Part shown: one piece after another, positions 16,015 to 25,189 of the stretch
Position numbering within the stretch: position 1 is the stretch's first letter
Layout of the letters: each line of letters starts with the position of its first letter
DNA from: Cellulosimicrobium sp. ES-005
GTDB taxonomy: Bacteria > Actinomycetota > Actinomycetes > Actinomycetales > Cellulomonadaceae
Assembly: GCF_040448685.1 (NCBI RefSeq)
Contig: NZ_CP159290.1
Coordinates: 4,791,881 to 4,855,880, forward strand
Direction of reading: 5' to 3'
Length of the DNA: 64,000 nucleotides
Program-made: the position numbers and the translations under genes
The notes under the pieces: model-generated
What the model was told of the DNA's origin: nothing
Seen by the model: the letters and a program-made list of their open reading frames with translations, nothing else
The model's database searches: none

Positions 16015-16089
16015 GTGACCTCCCCGCGCCCCACGAGCCGCACGCTCGTCGACGCGCGCCCGCAGGTCTCCTCCGCCACCTGTTGTTGA
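16015..16089 (+). CDS. 24-aa leaderless leader peptide ending Cys-Cys (cysteine attenuator candidate)
   Basis: GTG followed by 23 codons and TGA encodes VTSPRPTSRTLVDARPQV followed by SSATCC. The two terminal codons are TGT TGT, notable in a genome where Cys is rare and TGC is the common codon. Actinobacterial 'putative leader peptides' share a basic body and a C-terminal SSAxCC-like end, and leaderless poly-cysteine short ORFs act as cysteine-responsive attenuators in mycobacteria. Ribosome stalling at the Cys codons would sense cysteine. What it controls here is unclear: the next gene downstream is a doubtful 88-codon ORF and then the ileS T-box, not a sulfur gene. Confidence 0.65.
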   Translation: MTSPRPTSRTLVDARPQVSSATCC

Positions 16090-16269
16090 GGGCTCGCGGC
16101 GCCCTGCGCAGCCTCGACCTGGTGTCCGCGAGCAGCTTCCCGCCCCTCCCTCCTGACGAAGGGGCGTGACGGTCGCCGGTCTCGTGCCACGGGCTCATCG
16201 ATGAGTCCCGCGCGACGCCCGGGTCTGCACCTCCGGACGCCCGCCGAGCACAGGACGCGAGACCACACC

Positions 16270-16536
16270 ATGTACGTTCCCCGGAGCTTTCCCCGCTACC
16301 GCCCGACGACGTCGCTCGCCGCGCCGTCGCGCGAGCCCGCCCGCCCGCCCGCCGCGACGACCGCCGTCGGGCACGACGCCCGCCCGCCGCTCACGCTCGA
16401 GTGGCTCGTCGCGCGGGACATCGACGCCTACACCGCGCGCCGCCGCGCGGCGGCTACCATGGACGCACAGGCGTCGACCCGGCCATCACCGGCGAGCCTC
16501 CGGAAGAACGGGACCCGCGCCGTCGGGCAGGCCTGA
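16270..16536 (+). CDS. Doubtful small ORF, 88 aa
   Basis: An open frame from ATG 16270 downstream of the Cys leader. The first 60 codons give a basic Pro/Arg/Ala-rich peptide ([15 protein letters not shown], then [17 protein letters not shown]) that could be a real small protein, but the last ~25 codons run into the conserved part of the ileS T-box, so the frame there is RNA structure, not selected protein. No Shine-Dalgarno and no recognised family. It may be the remains of the gene once controlled by the Cys leader, or noise. Confidence 0.25.
   Translation: MYVPRSFPRYRPTTSLAAPSREPARPPAATTAVGHDARPPLTLEWLVARDIDAYTARRRAAATMDAQASTRPSPASLRKNGTRAVGQA
16455..16460 (+). promoter_or_regulatory. Putative -10 (TACCAT) for the ileS T-box transcript
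   Basis: TACCAT sits just before the start of the conserved T-box sequence; the -35 region is weak. Start would be near 16466. Confidence 0.35.
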
Positions 16537-16780
16537 CGGCCCCGCGGCCAGGTCCTCACTAGACCCGGACGGGTGGGCCCGTCACAGCCTGCGACGAGCG
16601 GTCGGCGACCGCCCGCCGCGCCCGACGACGTCGGGCGCGGGGGACGACGCCGGCAAGCGAGGTGGTACCGCGGCGAGCCCGCCCCTGGGTGGGGGAGTCG
16701 TCCTCGCAGGAGAGCACGACCGACCCGTACCACCACGGCGGACACCCCGCCGGCCGCTACCCTCCGGAGTCCTCGAGACC
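16461..16780 (+). ncRNA. T-box riboswitch (isoleucine), leader of ileS
   Basis: The conserved T-box core AGGTGGTACCGCGG is at 16660-16673; its TGGT would pair with the ACCA end of uncharged tRNA-Ile. The specifier region GGCCATCACCGGCGAGCC holds the Ile codon ATC at 16485-16487, followed by CTCCGGAAGAAC as in actinobacterial ileS leaders. GGTGGTAC (16661-16668) can pair with GTACCACC (16727-16734), an alternative to the antisequestrator fold. There is no T tract before the ATG, and the GGAG site (16766-16769) lies just after, so control is probably at translation, as for other actinobacterial ileS T-boxes. Confidence 0.9.
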
Positions 16781-19700
16781 ATGGCCTATCCGCTGCACCG
16801 CGCCCCCTCGTCCGCCGCCTCTGCCGCCGACTCGCACCCCGGAGCCGCGTTCGGCGTGCCTGCCTCTCCCGACCTGCCCGCGATCGAGCGCGAGGTCCTC
16901 GCCTACTGGGAGGCGGACGACACGTTCCGCGCCTCGGTCGAGCGCAACTCCGCCGGCGAGAACGGCAGCAACGAGTTCGTCTTCTACGACGGCCCGCCGT
17001 TCGCCAACGGCCTGCCCCACTACGGGCACCTGCTCACGGGGTACGCGAAGGACGTCGTGCCGCGCTACCAGACGATGCGCGGCAAGCACGTCGAGCGCCG
17101 TTTCGGGTGGGACACGCACGGCCTGCCCGCCGAGCTCGAGGCGATGGACCAGCTCGGGATCAAGACCAAGGAGGAGATCCTCGAGCTGGGGATCGAGCGG
17201 TTCAACGACGCGTGCCGCGCGTCGGTGCTGAAGTACACGAGCGAGTGGCAGGACTACGTGACCCGCCAGGCGCGCTGGGTCGACTTCGAGCACGACTACA
17301 AGACGCTCGACCCGACGTTCATGGAGTCGGTCCTGTGGGCGTTCAAGCAGCTCTACGACAAGGGCCTCGTCTACGAGGGCTTCCGCGTGCTGCCCTACTG
17401 CTGGAACGACCAGACGCCGCTGTCCAACCACGAGCTGCGCATGGACGAGGACGTGTACCAGGTCCGCCAGGACCCGGCGGTCACCGTGGGCTTCCGGCTC
17501 GAGACGGGCGAGCTCGCGCTCATCTGGACGACGACGCCCTGGACCCTGCCGTCCAACCTGTTCGTCATGGTCGGGCCGGACGTCGAGTACGTCGTCGTGG
17601 AGTCGTCGTTCACGGGCGTCACGGAGCGCTACGTGATCGCGGCCGAGCGCCTCGGGGCGTACGCGCGCGAGCTCGCCGACGAGGGCGTCGAGGACGTGAC
17701 GACGCAGGTCGTCGAGCGCCTCACGGGCGCCGACCTCGTCGGGCGCTCCTACACGCCGCCGTTCTCCTACTTCGCCGGCCACCCCGGTGCGCACCGCGTC
17801 GTCGAGGCGGACTTCGTCACGACGACGGACGGCACCGGCCTCGTGCACAACGCCGGCGCGTTCGGCGAGGAGGACAAGGTCGTCTCCGACCGCGAGGGGG
17901 TCGAGCCGGTCCTCCCGGTCGCGTCCGACGGCAAGTTCGTCTTCCCCGTCGTCGACTACGAGAGCCTGCAGGTCTTCGACGCGAACGCGCTCATCATCGA
18001 CCACCTCAAGGGCCGGACGCGGCACGACGCCGCGGTGGCGGCGGGCGAGGCGGCTCCGGACCTCGCGCTCGGCGCCACCAGCGTCGGGACGGTGCTGCTG
18101 CGCCGCGAGTCGTACGCGCACTCCTACCCGCACTGCTGGCGCTGCCGGCAGCCGCTCATCTACATGGGCGTGTCGTCGTGGTTCGTCGCGGTGTCGACGT
18201 TCAAGGACCGCATGGTCGAGCTCAACGAGCAGATCTCCTGGACGCCCGAGCACATCCAGCACGGCCAGTTCGGCAAGTGGCTCGAGAACGCGCGCGACTG
18301 GTCGATCACGCGCAACCGGTTCTGGGGGAGCCCGGTGCCGGTGTGGCGCTCCGACGACCCGCAGTACCCGCGCGTCGACGTCTACGGGTCGTTCGCCGAG
18401 CTCGAGCGCGACTTCGGCACGCTGCCGCGCAACGAGAAGGGCGAGCCGGACCTGCACCGCCCGTTCGTCGACCGCCTCACCCGGCCCAACCCCGACGACC
18501 CGACGGGCCGCTCGACCATGCGCCGCGTCGAGGACGTCATGGACGTCTGGTTCGACTCGGGGTCCATGCCCTACGCGCAGGTGCACTACCCGTTCGAGAA
18601 CACGGACTGGTTCGAGCACCACAACCCGGGCGACTTCATCGTCGAGTACATCGGCCAGACGCGCGGCTGGTTCTACACGCTGCACGTGCTCGCGACCGCG
18701 CTGTTCGACCGCCCCGCGTTCCGCTCGGCCGTCTCGCACGGCATCGTGCTGGGCTCCGACGGCCGCAAGATGAGCAAGTCCCTGCGCAACTACCCGGACG
18801 TCAACGAGGTCTTCGACCGCGACGGCTCCGACGCGATGCGCTGGTTCCTCATGAGCTCGCCGATCCTGCGCGGCGGCAACCTCGTCGTCACCGAGGACGG
18901 GATCCGCGACGCGGTGCGCCAGGTGCTCCTCCCGCTGTGGAGCACGTACTACTTCTTCACCCTGTACGCGAACACGTCGAAGGCGCAGGCGCGCGCGGGC
19001 GAGCCGGGCGGCGCGGCGGGATACGTCGCGCAGAAGGTCGCACCCGAGCGCGTGGCCGGGCTCCCGGCGCTCGACCGCTACCTGCTCGCGCGCACGCACG
19101 ACCTCGTCGTGCGCGTCACCGAGCAGCTCGACGCCTACGACATCGCCGGCGCGTGCGAGACCGTGCGCGAGCACCTCGACGTCCTGACGAACTGGTACGT
19201 GCGCACCCAGCGCGACCGGTTCTGGGCCGAGGACGCCGACGCGTTCGACACGCTGTACACGGCGCTCGAGACGCTCACGCGCGTCATGGCGCCGCTCGCC
19301 CCGCTGCTCGCGGAGGAGGTGTGGCGCGGCCTGACGGGCGGGCGCTCGGTCCACCTCACCGACTGGCCGGCGTCCACCGAAGAGGTCGGCGAGCGGTTCG
19401 TCGGCGAGGACGGCTCGTCCGCCGTGGCCGTGCGCCACGTCCCGGACGCGTCCCTCGTCGCCGACCCGGCGCTCGTCGCCGCGATGGACGAGGTCCGCGC
19501 CGTCGCGTCGGCCGCGCTCGGCCTGCGCAAGGCGCACCAGCTCCGCGTGCGCCAGCCGCTCGCGCGCCTCACGGTCGTCGTGGACGACCCCGAGGCGCTC
19601 GCGCCGTACACGGACCTGCTGGCGCGCGAGCTCAACGTCAAGGCCGTCGAGCTCGAGTCGACCGACTCGGACGCCGCCGAGCGCTTCGGTATCACGCAGC

Positions 19701-20251
19701 GCCTCGCCGTGAACGCGCGCGCCGCGGGACCGCGCCTGGGCCGCGGGGTCCAGGCCGTCATCAAGGCCGCCAAGGCGGGTGCGTGGCGCGTGGACGACGC
19801 CGGGGAGGTCGTCGTGACGACGGACGACGGCGACGTCGCGCTCCTGCCCGCGGAGTACGAGCTGACGACGGTGGTCGCCGCCACCCGGGCCGGCGGCCCG
19901 GAGCCCGACGCGGAGGCACCGAGCGTCGCCGCCGCGGTGCTCGCGAGCGGCGGGTTTGCCGTCCTCGACCTCGCGCTCGACGACGCGTTGCTCGCCGAGG
20001 GCTACGCACGCGACGTGATCCGCGACGTGCAGGACGCGCGCAAGGCCGCCGGCCTCGACGTGGCCGACCGCATCCGGCTGTCGCTCGACGTGCCCGGCGA
20101 GTGGCTCGTCGCGGTCGAGGAGCACCGCGACCTCGTCGCGCGCGAGACCCTCGCGGTCGAGGTCGTCCTCGAGACGTCGCCGACCGACGTGCGCTCCGTG
20201 CGCGTCGAGAAGGCCGACGGCACCGTTCCGGAGACGGCGGTGATCCTGTGA
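16781..20251 (+). CDS. ileS: Isoleucyl-tRNA synthetase
   Basis: A 1156-residue class I synthetase charging tRNA-Ile. The HIGH-type motif is PHYGHLL at about residue 79, the KMSKS motif is [10 protein letters not shown] near 662, and the CP1 editing domain includes [14 protein letters not shown]-type cysteines occur in [10 protein letters not shown]. The anticodon-binding region and long C-terminal domain follow. Length and the HYGH form place it with the eukaryote-like IleRS type common in actinobacteria, a type known for low mupirocin sensitivity. The ATG at 16781 has GGAG 11 nt upstream, inside the T-box leader that should control it. Its stop overlaps the folC start by 4 nt. Confidence 0.97.
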   Translation: MAYPLHRAPSSAASAADSHPGAAFGVPASPDLPAIEREVLAYWEADDTFRASVERNSAGENGSNEFVFYDGPPFANGLPHYGHLLTGYAKDVVPRYQTMRGKHVERRFGWDTHGLPAELEAMDQLGIKTKEEILELGIERFNDACRASVLKYTSEWQDYVTRQARWVDFEHDYKTLDPTFMESVLWAFKQLYDKGLVYEGFRVLPYCWNDQTPLSNHELRMDEDVYQVRQDPAVTVGFRLETGELALIWTTTPWTLPSNLFVMVGPDVEYVVVESSFTGVTERYVIAAERLGAYARELADEGVEDVTTQVVERLTGADLVGRSYTPPFSYFAGHPGAHRVVEADFVTTTDGTGLVHNAGAFGEEDKVVSDREGVEPVLPVASDGKFVFPVVDYESLQVFDANALIIDHLKGRTRHDAAVAAGEAAPDLALGATSVGTVLLRRESYAHSYPHCWRCRQPLIYMGVSSWFVAVSTFKDRMVELNEQISWTPEHIQHGQFGKWLENARDWSITRNRFWGSPVPVWRSDDPQYPRVDVYGSFAELERDFGTLPRNEKGEPDLHRPFVDRLTRPNPDDPTGRSTMRRVEDVMDVWFDSGSMPYAQVHYPFENTDWFEHHNPGDFIVEYIGQTRGWFYTLHVLATALFDRPAFRSAVSHGIVLGSDGRKMSKSLRNYPDVNEVFDRDGSDAMRWFLMSSPILRGGNLVVTEDGIRDAVRQVLLPLWSTYYFFTLYANTSKAQARAGEPGGAAGYVAQKVAPERVAGLPALDRYLLARTHDLVVRVTEQLDAYDIAGACETVREHLDVLTNWYVRTQRDRFWAEDADAFDTLYTALETLTRVMAPLAPLLAEEVWRGLTGGRSVHLTDWPASTEEVGERFVGEDGSSAVAVRHVPDASLVADPALVAAMDEVRAVASAALGLRKAHQLRVRQPLARLTVVVDDPEALAPYTDLLARELNVKAVELESTDSDAAERFGITQRLAVNARAAGPRLGRGVQAVIKAAKAGAWRVDDAGEVVVTTDDGDVALLPAEYELTTVVAATRAGGPEPDAEAPSVAAAVLASGGFAVLDLALDDALLAEGYARDVIRDVQDARKAAGLDVADRIRLSLDVPGEWLVAVEEHRDLVARETLAVEVVLETSPTDVRSVRVEKADGTVPETAVIL

Positions 20252-21669
20252 GCGCCGCCCGCAAGGACCCCGGCGCCGCACGCCGGCAGAGCGCGAAGGA
20301 CGCCCGCGCGGCCGCGGAGGACGTCGCCGCGCAGGCGGACCTGGAGCGTGTCTACCAGCACATCGTGTCCCGTGCTCCCGAGCACGACTTCGACCCGACG
20401 ATCGACCGGGTGCGGCGCCTGTTCGAGCTGCTGGGCGACCCGCAGCACGCGTTCCGGACGATCCACCTCACCGGGACCAACGGCAAGACGAGCACCGCGC
20501 GCGTCGCGGAGCGCCTCGTGCGCGAGCACGGGCTGCGCACGGGGATGTTCACGAGCCCGCACCTGACGAGCGTCACCGAGCGGATCGTCGTCGACGGCGA
20601 GCCGCTCTCGGCGCGCCGGTTCGTCGAGGTCTGGGAGGACGTCTACCCGTACGTGCAGGTCGTCGACGCCGAGCTCGCCGAGGCCGGGCAGTCGCAGCTC
20701 AGCTTCTTCGAGGTGCTCACGGGCGTGGCGTTCGCGGCGTTCGCCGACACGCCCGTCGACGTCGCGATCGTCGAGGTCGGCATGGGCGGCGAGTGGGACT
20801 CGACCAACGTGGTCGACGCCGAGGTCGCCGTCGTGACGCCCGTCGCGCTCGACCACGAGCGCTGGCTCGGCAGCACGCTCGAGGAGATCGCGACGGTCAA
20901 GTCGGGCATCGTCAAGGGTGGCGCGACCGTCGTCTCCGCCGCGCAGCGCCCGGAGGTCGAGGAGGTGCTGCGCGCCCGCGCCGAGCGCGTCGGTGCGCGC
21001 CTGCTGCGCGAGGGCGTCGACCTCGACGTGGCGGCACGGCAGGTCGCGGTCGGGGGGCAGCTCCTCGACCTGCGCACGCCCGCCGCGCTCTACACCGAGG
21101 TGTTCCTCCCGCTGCACGGCGAGCACCAGGCGCACAACGCGCTGCTCGCGCTCGGCGCGGTGGAGGCGTTCCTCGGCGGCCGGGCGCTCGACGGCACGCT
21201 CGTCGAGGCGGCCTTCGCGGACGTCACCTCGCCGGGCCGGCTCGAGGTCGTGCGGTCGAGCCCGACCGTCCTCGTCGACGCGGCGCACAACGCCGCGGGC
21301 GCGGAGGCGCTCGCGACCGCGCTCGGCGAGGCGTTCGACCTGCGCCACCTCGTCGGGGTCGTCGCGATCATGGCGGACAAGGACGCCGAGCCGCTGCTCG
21401 CGGCGCTCGAGCCGGTGCTGTCCGAGGTCGTCGTGACGCGCAACAGCTCCGAGCGGTCGGCCGATCCCGCCGACCTCGCCGAGCTCGCCGCGGACGTGTT
21501 CGGCGAGGACCGCGTGCACAGCACCGAGCGGCTCGACGAGGCGCTCCAGGTGGCCGTCGACCTCGCCGAGCGGGACGACGCGGTGGGCGTGGGGACCGGC
21601 TCGGGCGTGCTCGTCACGGGCTCGGTCGTCACGGTCGCCGACGCGCGCATCCTCCTCGGGCGCGGCTGA
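20248..21669 (+). CDS. folC: Bifunctional folylpolyglutamate/dihydrofolate synthase
   Basis: A 473-residue Mur-ligase-type enzyme that adds glutamate to (dihydro)folates with ATP. After a ~30-residue Lys/Ala-rich N-terminal tail come [17 protein letters not shown], the P-loop [36 protein letters not shown] and [11 protein letters not shown]; the C-terminal ligase domain includes [19 protein letters not shown]. The GTG at 20248 overlaps the ileS stop, so the genes are coupled and folC should respond to the ileS T-box. A strong hairpin follows 34 nt after the stop, ending the operon before the dha insert. Confidence 0.95.
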   Translation: MSAARKDPGAARRQSAKDARAAAEDVAAQADLERVYQHIVSRAPEHDFDPTIDRVRRLFELLGDPQHAFRTIHLTGTNGKTSTARVAERLVREHGLRTGMFTSPHLTSVTERIVVDGEPLSARRFVEVWEDVYPYVQVVDAELAEAGQSQLSFFEVLTGVAFAAFADTPVDVAIVEVGMGGEWDSTNVVDAEVAVVTPVALDHERWLGSTLEEIATVKSGIVKGGATVVSAAQRPEVEEVLRARAERVGARLLREGVDLDVAARQVAVGGQLLDLRTPAALYTEVFLPLHGEHQAHNALLALGAVEAFLGGRALDGTLVEAAFADVTSPGRLEVVRSSPTVLVDAAHNAAGAEALATALGEAFDLRHLVGVVAIMADKDAEPLLAALEPVLSEVVVTRNSSERSADPADLAELAADVFGEDRVHSTERLDEALQVAVDLAERDDAVGVGTGSGVLVTGSVVTVADARILLGRG

Positions 21670-21702
21670 CGCCCCGTCCCGCGCGGCACTGCTCCTCCGC
21701 GC

Positions 21703-21733
21703 ACGAGGCGCGCCACCGGGTGGCGCGCCTCGT
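21703..21733 (+). terminator. Hairpin terminator after folC
   Basis: ACGAGGCGCGCCA (21703-21715) pairs perfectly with 21721-21733 across a 5-nt loop. No T tract. It ends the ileS-folC unit. Confidence 0.7.
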
Positions 21734-21862
21734 CGCGTCGGGGACGCCTCGCGGCCCGCCGCACCCGGGTGTTTGATGGAGGCGACGACGGCGACGGACA
21801 CGCCGGGCGGGGGTCGTCGGCGTCCGGAGCACCGGGCGCACGGACCGATGGAGGGATGACCG

Positions 21863-22858
21863 GTGAAGAAGCTGCTCAACGATCCCCAGGACGCGGTGTC
21901 GGAGTCCCTGGAGGGGTTCGGCCAGGCGCACGCCGACCTCGTGGAGGTGCACCTCGCGCCGCCCTACGTCTCGCGGGCCGGGGGTGCGGTCCCCGGGAAG
22001 GTCGGGCTGGTCTCCGGCGGTGGGTCCGGGCACGAGCCGCTGCACGCGGGCTTCGTCGGCTTGGGGATGCTCGACGCCGCGGTCCCGGGCGCGGTCTTCA
22101 CCTCGCCGACGCCGGACCAGATCGTCCCGGCGATCCTCGGCGCCGACTCGGGCGCGGGCGTCCTCGCGATCGTGAAGAACTACACGGGCGACGTGCTGAA
22201 CTTCGAGACGGCGGTCGAGCTCGTCGAGGCGGAGGGCACCCAGGTCACGAGCATCCTCGTCAACGACGACGTCGCGGTCGAGGACTCGCTCTACACCGCC
22301 GGCCGGCGCGGCGTCGCGGGGACGGTCGCGGTCGAGAAGATCGCGGGCGCCGCGGCCGAGCGCGGCGACGACCTCGGCGCGGTGACGGAGATCGCGGGCC
22401 GCGTCGTCGCGAACGTGCGCTCGATGGGCGTCGCGCTCACCGCCTGCACGGTCCCGCACGTCGGCAAGCCGAGCTTCGACCTCGGCGACGACGAGGTCGA
22501 GATCGGGATCGGCATCCACGGCGAGCCGGGCCGGCACCGCATCCCGCTGGCCTCGGCGGACGAGATCACGCAGCGGCTCGTGGACCCCGTCGCCGACGAC
22601 CTGGGCCTGTCGGACGGCGAGGACGTGTTGCTGTTCGTTAACGGAATGGGCGGTACGCCGCTGTCCGAGCTGTACGTCGTCTATCGTCAGGCGAGGAGGC
22701 TGCTCGAGGGGCGCGGCGTACGGGTGACGCGCTCGCTCGTCGGCAACTACGTCACGTCGCTGGAGATGCAGGGTGCGTCGGTCACCGTGCTGCGCCTGGA
22801 CGACGAGCTCACCGCCCTGTGGGACGCTCCCGTCCACACGGCTGCGCTGCGCTGGTGA
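21863..22858 (+). CDS. dhaK: Dihydroxyacetone kinase subunit DhaK
   Basis: A 331-residue substrate-binding subunit of the PEP-dependent dihydroxyacetone kinase. Landmarks are GLVSGGGSGHEPLHAGFVG, the TSPTPDQIVPAI helix, IVKNYTGDVLNFE, and GIHGEPGRHRIPL with the histidine (His219) that binds dihydroxyacetone covalently as a hemiaminal. Length equals the usual DhaK. The GTG at 21863 has GGAGGG at a 7-nt spacing. It heads a dhaK-dhaL-dhaM operon that phosphorylates dihydroxyacetone from glycerol or related triose metabolism in the cytosol. No DhaR-type activator is adjacent. Confidence 0.95.
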   Translation: MKKLLNDPQDAVSESLEGFGQAHADLVEVHLAPPYVSRAGGAVPGKVGLVSGGGSGHEPLHAGFVGLGMLDAAVPGAVFTSPTPDQIVPAILGADSGAGVLAIVKNYTGDVLNFETAVELVEAEGTQVTSILVNDDVAVEDSLYTAGRRGVAGTVAVEKIAGAAAERGDDLGAVTEIAGRVVANVRSMGVALTACTVPHVGKPSFDLGDDEVEIGIGIHGEPGRHRIPLASADEITQRLVDPVADDLGLSDGEDVLLFVNGMGGTPLSELYVVYRQARRLLEGRGVRVTRSLVGNYVTSLEMQGASVTVLRLDDELTALWDAPVHTAALRW

Positions 22859-22928
22859 GGCGGCGCCCGTGCGTGCAGTCTCCGAGGGGCCGGCGGACCG
22901 CCGGCTCGACGGCGAGGAGAGGTGGGGC

Positions 22929-23573
22929 ATGACGCTGGACGTGGCCTGGGCGGACCGGTGGACGCGGCTGAGCGCGGAGCGCATCGCGGCGGCACGGGAC
23001 GAGCTGACCGAGCTGGACCGCCAGATCGGTGACGGCGACCACGGGGAGAACCTCGACCGGGGGTTCCGCGCGGTGGTCGCCAAGCTCGACGGGACGGCCG
23101 CCGGGGACCAGCCGCCGGGTCAGATCGGCGACGTGCTCAAGCTCGTGGCCACGACCCTCATGTCGTCCGTCGGCGGCGCCTCGGGGCCGCTCTACGGCAC
23201 CGCCTACCTGCGTGCGGCGAAGGTGACGGGCCTGTCCGAGCTCGACGCCCACGGCGTGGTGGCCCTCCTCGAGGGCGCGCTGGAGGGCATCACCGCCCGT
23301 GGCAAGGCGCAGGTCGGGGAGAAGACGATGGTGGACGCCTGGCAGCCGGCGGTGGACGCCGCGGAGGCCGCCGCGGACGCCGGGGCGTCGACCGGCGACG
23401 TCCTCGCCGCCGCCGCGCAGGCGGCGCGCGCGGGCGCCGAGGCGACGGTCCCGCTCGTCGCGACGAAGGGCCGCGCGAGCTACCTGGGTGAGCGCAGCGC
23501 CGGGCACCAGGACCCGGGGGCGACCTCGACCGCGATCCTCCTCGAGGCCGCGCGCGACGCGGCGACGGCGTGA
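22929..23573 (+). CDS. dhaL: Dihydroxyacetone kinase subunit DhaL
   Basis: A 214-residue nucleotide-binding subunit that carries ADP as a bound cofactor and passes phosphate to dihydroxyacetone in DhaK. Family landmarks: ELDRQIGDGDHGENLDRGF (the GDGDHG Mg2+-ADP site), VGGASGPLYGTAY, GKAQVGEKTMVDAW and SYLGERSAGHQDPGATS. ATG 22929 lies 70 nt after dhaK; the sequence between holds no other ORF. Its stop overlaps the dhaM GTG by 4 nt. All catalytic aspartates of the GDGD motif are present. Confidence 0.95.
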   Translation: MTLDVAWADRWTRLSAERIAAARDELTELDRQIGDGDHGENLDRGFRAVVAKLDGTAAGDQPPGQIGDVLKLVATTLMSSVGGASGPLYGTAYLRAAKVTGLSELDAHGVVALLEGALEGITARGKAQVGEKTMVDAWQPAVDAAEAAADAGASTGDVLAAAAQAARAGAEATVPLVATKGRASYLGERSAGHQDPGATSTAILLEAARDAATA

Positions 23574-24307
23574 GCGGCGCCGCCGGGCCGGTCGGGGCGC
23601 GAGCGCGCGTCGCGCTCGTCCTCGTCTCGCACTCGCAGCGGCTCGCCGAGGGTGCCGTCGAGCTGTCCGCGCAGATGGCTCCCGGTGTGCTGCTGCTCGC
23701 CGCGGGAGGGACCGACGACGGCGGGCTCGGCACGAGCTACGACCGGGTGTCCGCGGCGCTCGACGAGGCGCTGGCCGTCGCGGAGGGCGTGGTCGTACTC
23801 GCCGACCTGGGCTCCGCCGTCATGACCGTCGAGTCGGTGCTGGACATGGAGGACGGGTTCGACGGGAGGGTCCGGCTCGCCGACGCCCCGTTCGTCGAGG
23901 GCGCGGTGGCGGCGGCGGTGACCGCGCACGGTGGGGGCGACGTCGCGGAGGTGCTCGCGTCGGCCGAGCACGCGGGCGGCACGTTCGCGGTCGCTGGCGG
24001 AGCTCCCGCCGAGGAGGCGTCGGCGACCCGGGCGGAGCCTCCCGCGGACGGTGCGACGCGCGCCGTCGTCGCGCTGCGCAACCCGCTCGGCCTGCACGCG
24101 CGCCCCGCCGCGGTGCTCGCGCGGCTCGTCGCCGGTTTCGACGCGACGGTGGCGATCGACGGGGTCAACGGCGCGAGCGTCCTCGAGCTCATGAAGCTGG
24201 GGGCCACGGGCGGGCAGGACCTCACCGTGACGGGGGAGGGACCCCAGGCCGCCGACGCCGTGCGCGCGGTCGTCGAGGCCGTGGAGGGCGGATTCGGGGA
24301 GGTCTGA
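23570..24307 (+). CDS. dhaM: PTS-dependent dihydroxyacetone kinase phosphotransferase DhaM (EIIA-HPr)
   Basis: A 245-residue two-domain phosphocarrier that re-phosphorylates DhaL-ADP from PEP through the PTS. The N-terminal EIIA(Man)-like domain has its active histidine in LVSHSQRLAEG and continues with VLADLGSAVMTVES; after a Pro/Ala/Glu linker comes an HPr domain with the phospho-histidine in NPLGLHARPAAVLARL and a Ser-46-like NGASVLELMKLGA. The enzyme I-like third domain of E. coli DhaM is absent, as usual in actinobacteria, so EI must be supplied in trans. The GTG at 23570 overlaps dhaL (GTGA). Confidence 0.93.
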   Translation: MSGAAGPVGARARVALVLVSHSQRLAEGAVELSAQMAPGVLLLAAGGTDDGGLGTSYDRVSAALDEALAVAEGVVVLADLGSAVMTVESVLDMEDGFDGRVRLADAPFVEGAVAAAVTAHGGGDVAEVLASAEHAGGTFAVAGGAPAEEASATRAEPPADGATRAVVALRNPLGLHARPAAVLARLVAGFDATVAIDGVNGASVLELMKLGATGGQDLTVTGEGPQAADAVRAVVEAVEGGFGEV

Positions 24308-24340
24308 CCGGCACCCCGGTGTGACGGGCGTCACGCCATA

Positions 24341-24376
24341 TTGCAGTTGATGCAAAATTGCAGAGGGTGCAAGAAT
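24341..24376 (+). promoter_or_regulatory. Tandem TTGCA-N5-TGCAA operators overlapping the TetR promoter
   Basis: Two identical dyads, TTGCA-5 nt-TGCAA at 24341-24355 and 24358-24372, are spaced 17 bp apart, in a markedly AT-rich patch. TTGATG (24347-24352), 18 nt and AAGAAT (24371-24376) could be -35/-10, giving transcription from the GTG at 24383. The dyads cover the promoter, as expected for autorepression by the TetR-family protein. A further dyad GTGACG-GG-CGTCAC is at 24321-24334. Confidence 0.6.
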
Positions 24377-24382
24377 ACACGG

Positions 24383-25072
24383 GTGCCCCTGACTCTCCCT
24401 GACGTGCCCGCTCGCCCCTCGTTGGTCGAGCGGGCCGCGACGTGCCTCGCGCCGTCTCCCGGCGGTCTGCGAGAGCGCAAGAAGCGCGCCCGACGGGAAG
24501 CGCTCGTCGAGGCCGCGCAGACGCTCGTGCTGGAGCGCGGCTTCGACGCGGTGACGGTCGAGGACATCTGTGCCGAGGTCGGGGTCTCGCCGCGCACGTT
24601 CTTCAACTACTTCCCCTCCAAGGACGACGCCGTGCTCGGCCTGGAGGACTTCTCCGTGCGCCCGGAGGTCGTCGCGGCCTTCGTCGAGGGCGGCCCGACG
24701 GGCGCCCTGCTCGACGACCTCGAGGTGGTCGTCGCCGACGTGCTCGGGCACCAGGTCGTCACGCCCGAGCGCATGGCGCGCACGCTCGAGCTCGTCCAGC
24801 GCGAGCCGCAGCTCGTCGCGCGGCACGTCGCGTGGGTCGACGGCCATCGCGCGGAGCTCGTCGACATGTTCGTCGCACGCCGGGCCGCCCGGCCCTTCGT
24901 CCCCGATCCCGAGCTCCTGGCCCTCGTGGTCATGAGCCTGCTGCGCGCGAGCACCCTCGAGTGGCAGCAGCGCGACCGCGAGGGCGAGCCGGTGGACCAC
25001 CTGCCGACCGTCGTCGCCCAGCTCCGCGCGCTCCTGGCGGACACGCGCGCCCCTGATCCCGTGGCCCGCTAG
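24383..25072 (+). CDS. TetR/AcrR-family transcriptional regulator
   Basis: A 229-residue repressor. The N-terminal HTH begins RKKRARREALVEAAQTLVLE and contains VEDICAEVGVSPRTFFNYFPSKDDAV, the recognition-helix region of the family; the rest is a helical ligand-binding domain without recognisable specificity. A ~30-residue tail precedes the HTH. The GTG at 24383 is favoured by the -10 AAGAAT seven nt upstream (leaderless). The DHA2 pump gene starts 117 nt after its stop on the same strand, so the natural target is the pump and its own promoter, which carries two perfect dyads. Ligand unknown. Confidence 0.87.
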   Translation: MPLTLPDVPARPSLVERAATCLAPSPGGLRERKKRARREALVEAAQTLVLERGFDAVTVEDICAEVGVSPRTFFNYFPSKDDAVLGLEDFSVRPEVVAAFVEGGPTGALLDDLEVVVADVLGHQVVTPERMARTLELVQREPQLVARHVAWVDGHRAELVDMFVARRAARPFVPDPELLALVVMSLLRASTLEWQQRDREGEPVDHLPTVVAQLRALLADTRAPDPVAR

Positions 25073-25189
25073 CCGCACGCCCTGCGGGCCACCGCACCAC
25101 CACCGCTCCACCGCCTCACCAGCTCCCCACCCGACGACGGGCCGCGCCCGTCGGCGCGCGCCCGCCCGTCCTGACCGAACCGGATCCTC

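Noticed and set aside
16573..20247. Long plus-strand frame entering folC from 16573
   Set aside because: Its first ~1200 codons read ileS out of frame; only the part from the GTG at 20248 is FolC.
16757..20281. A ~1170-codon open frame on the minus strand opposite ileS
   Set aside because: A shadow of the high GC content: the plus strand encodes complete IleRS with all motifs, and the antisense protein has the Arg/Val/Gly/His composition of a mirrored frame.
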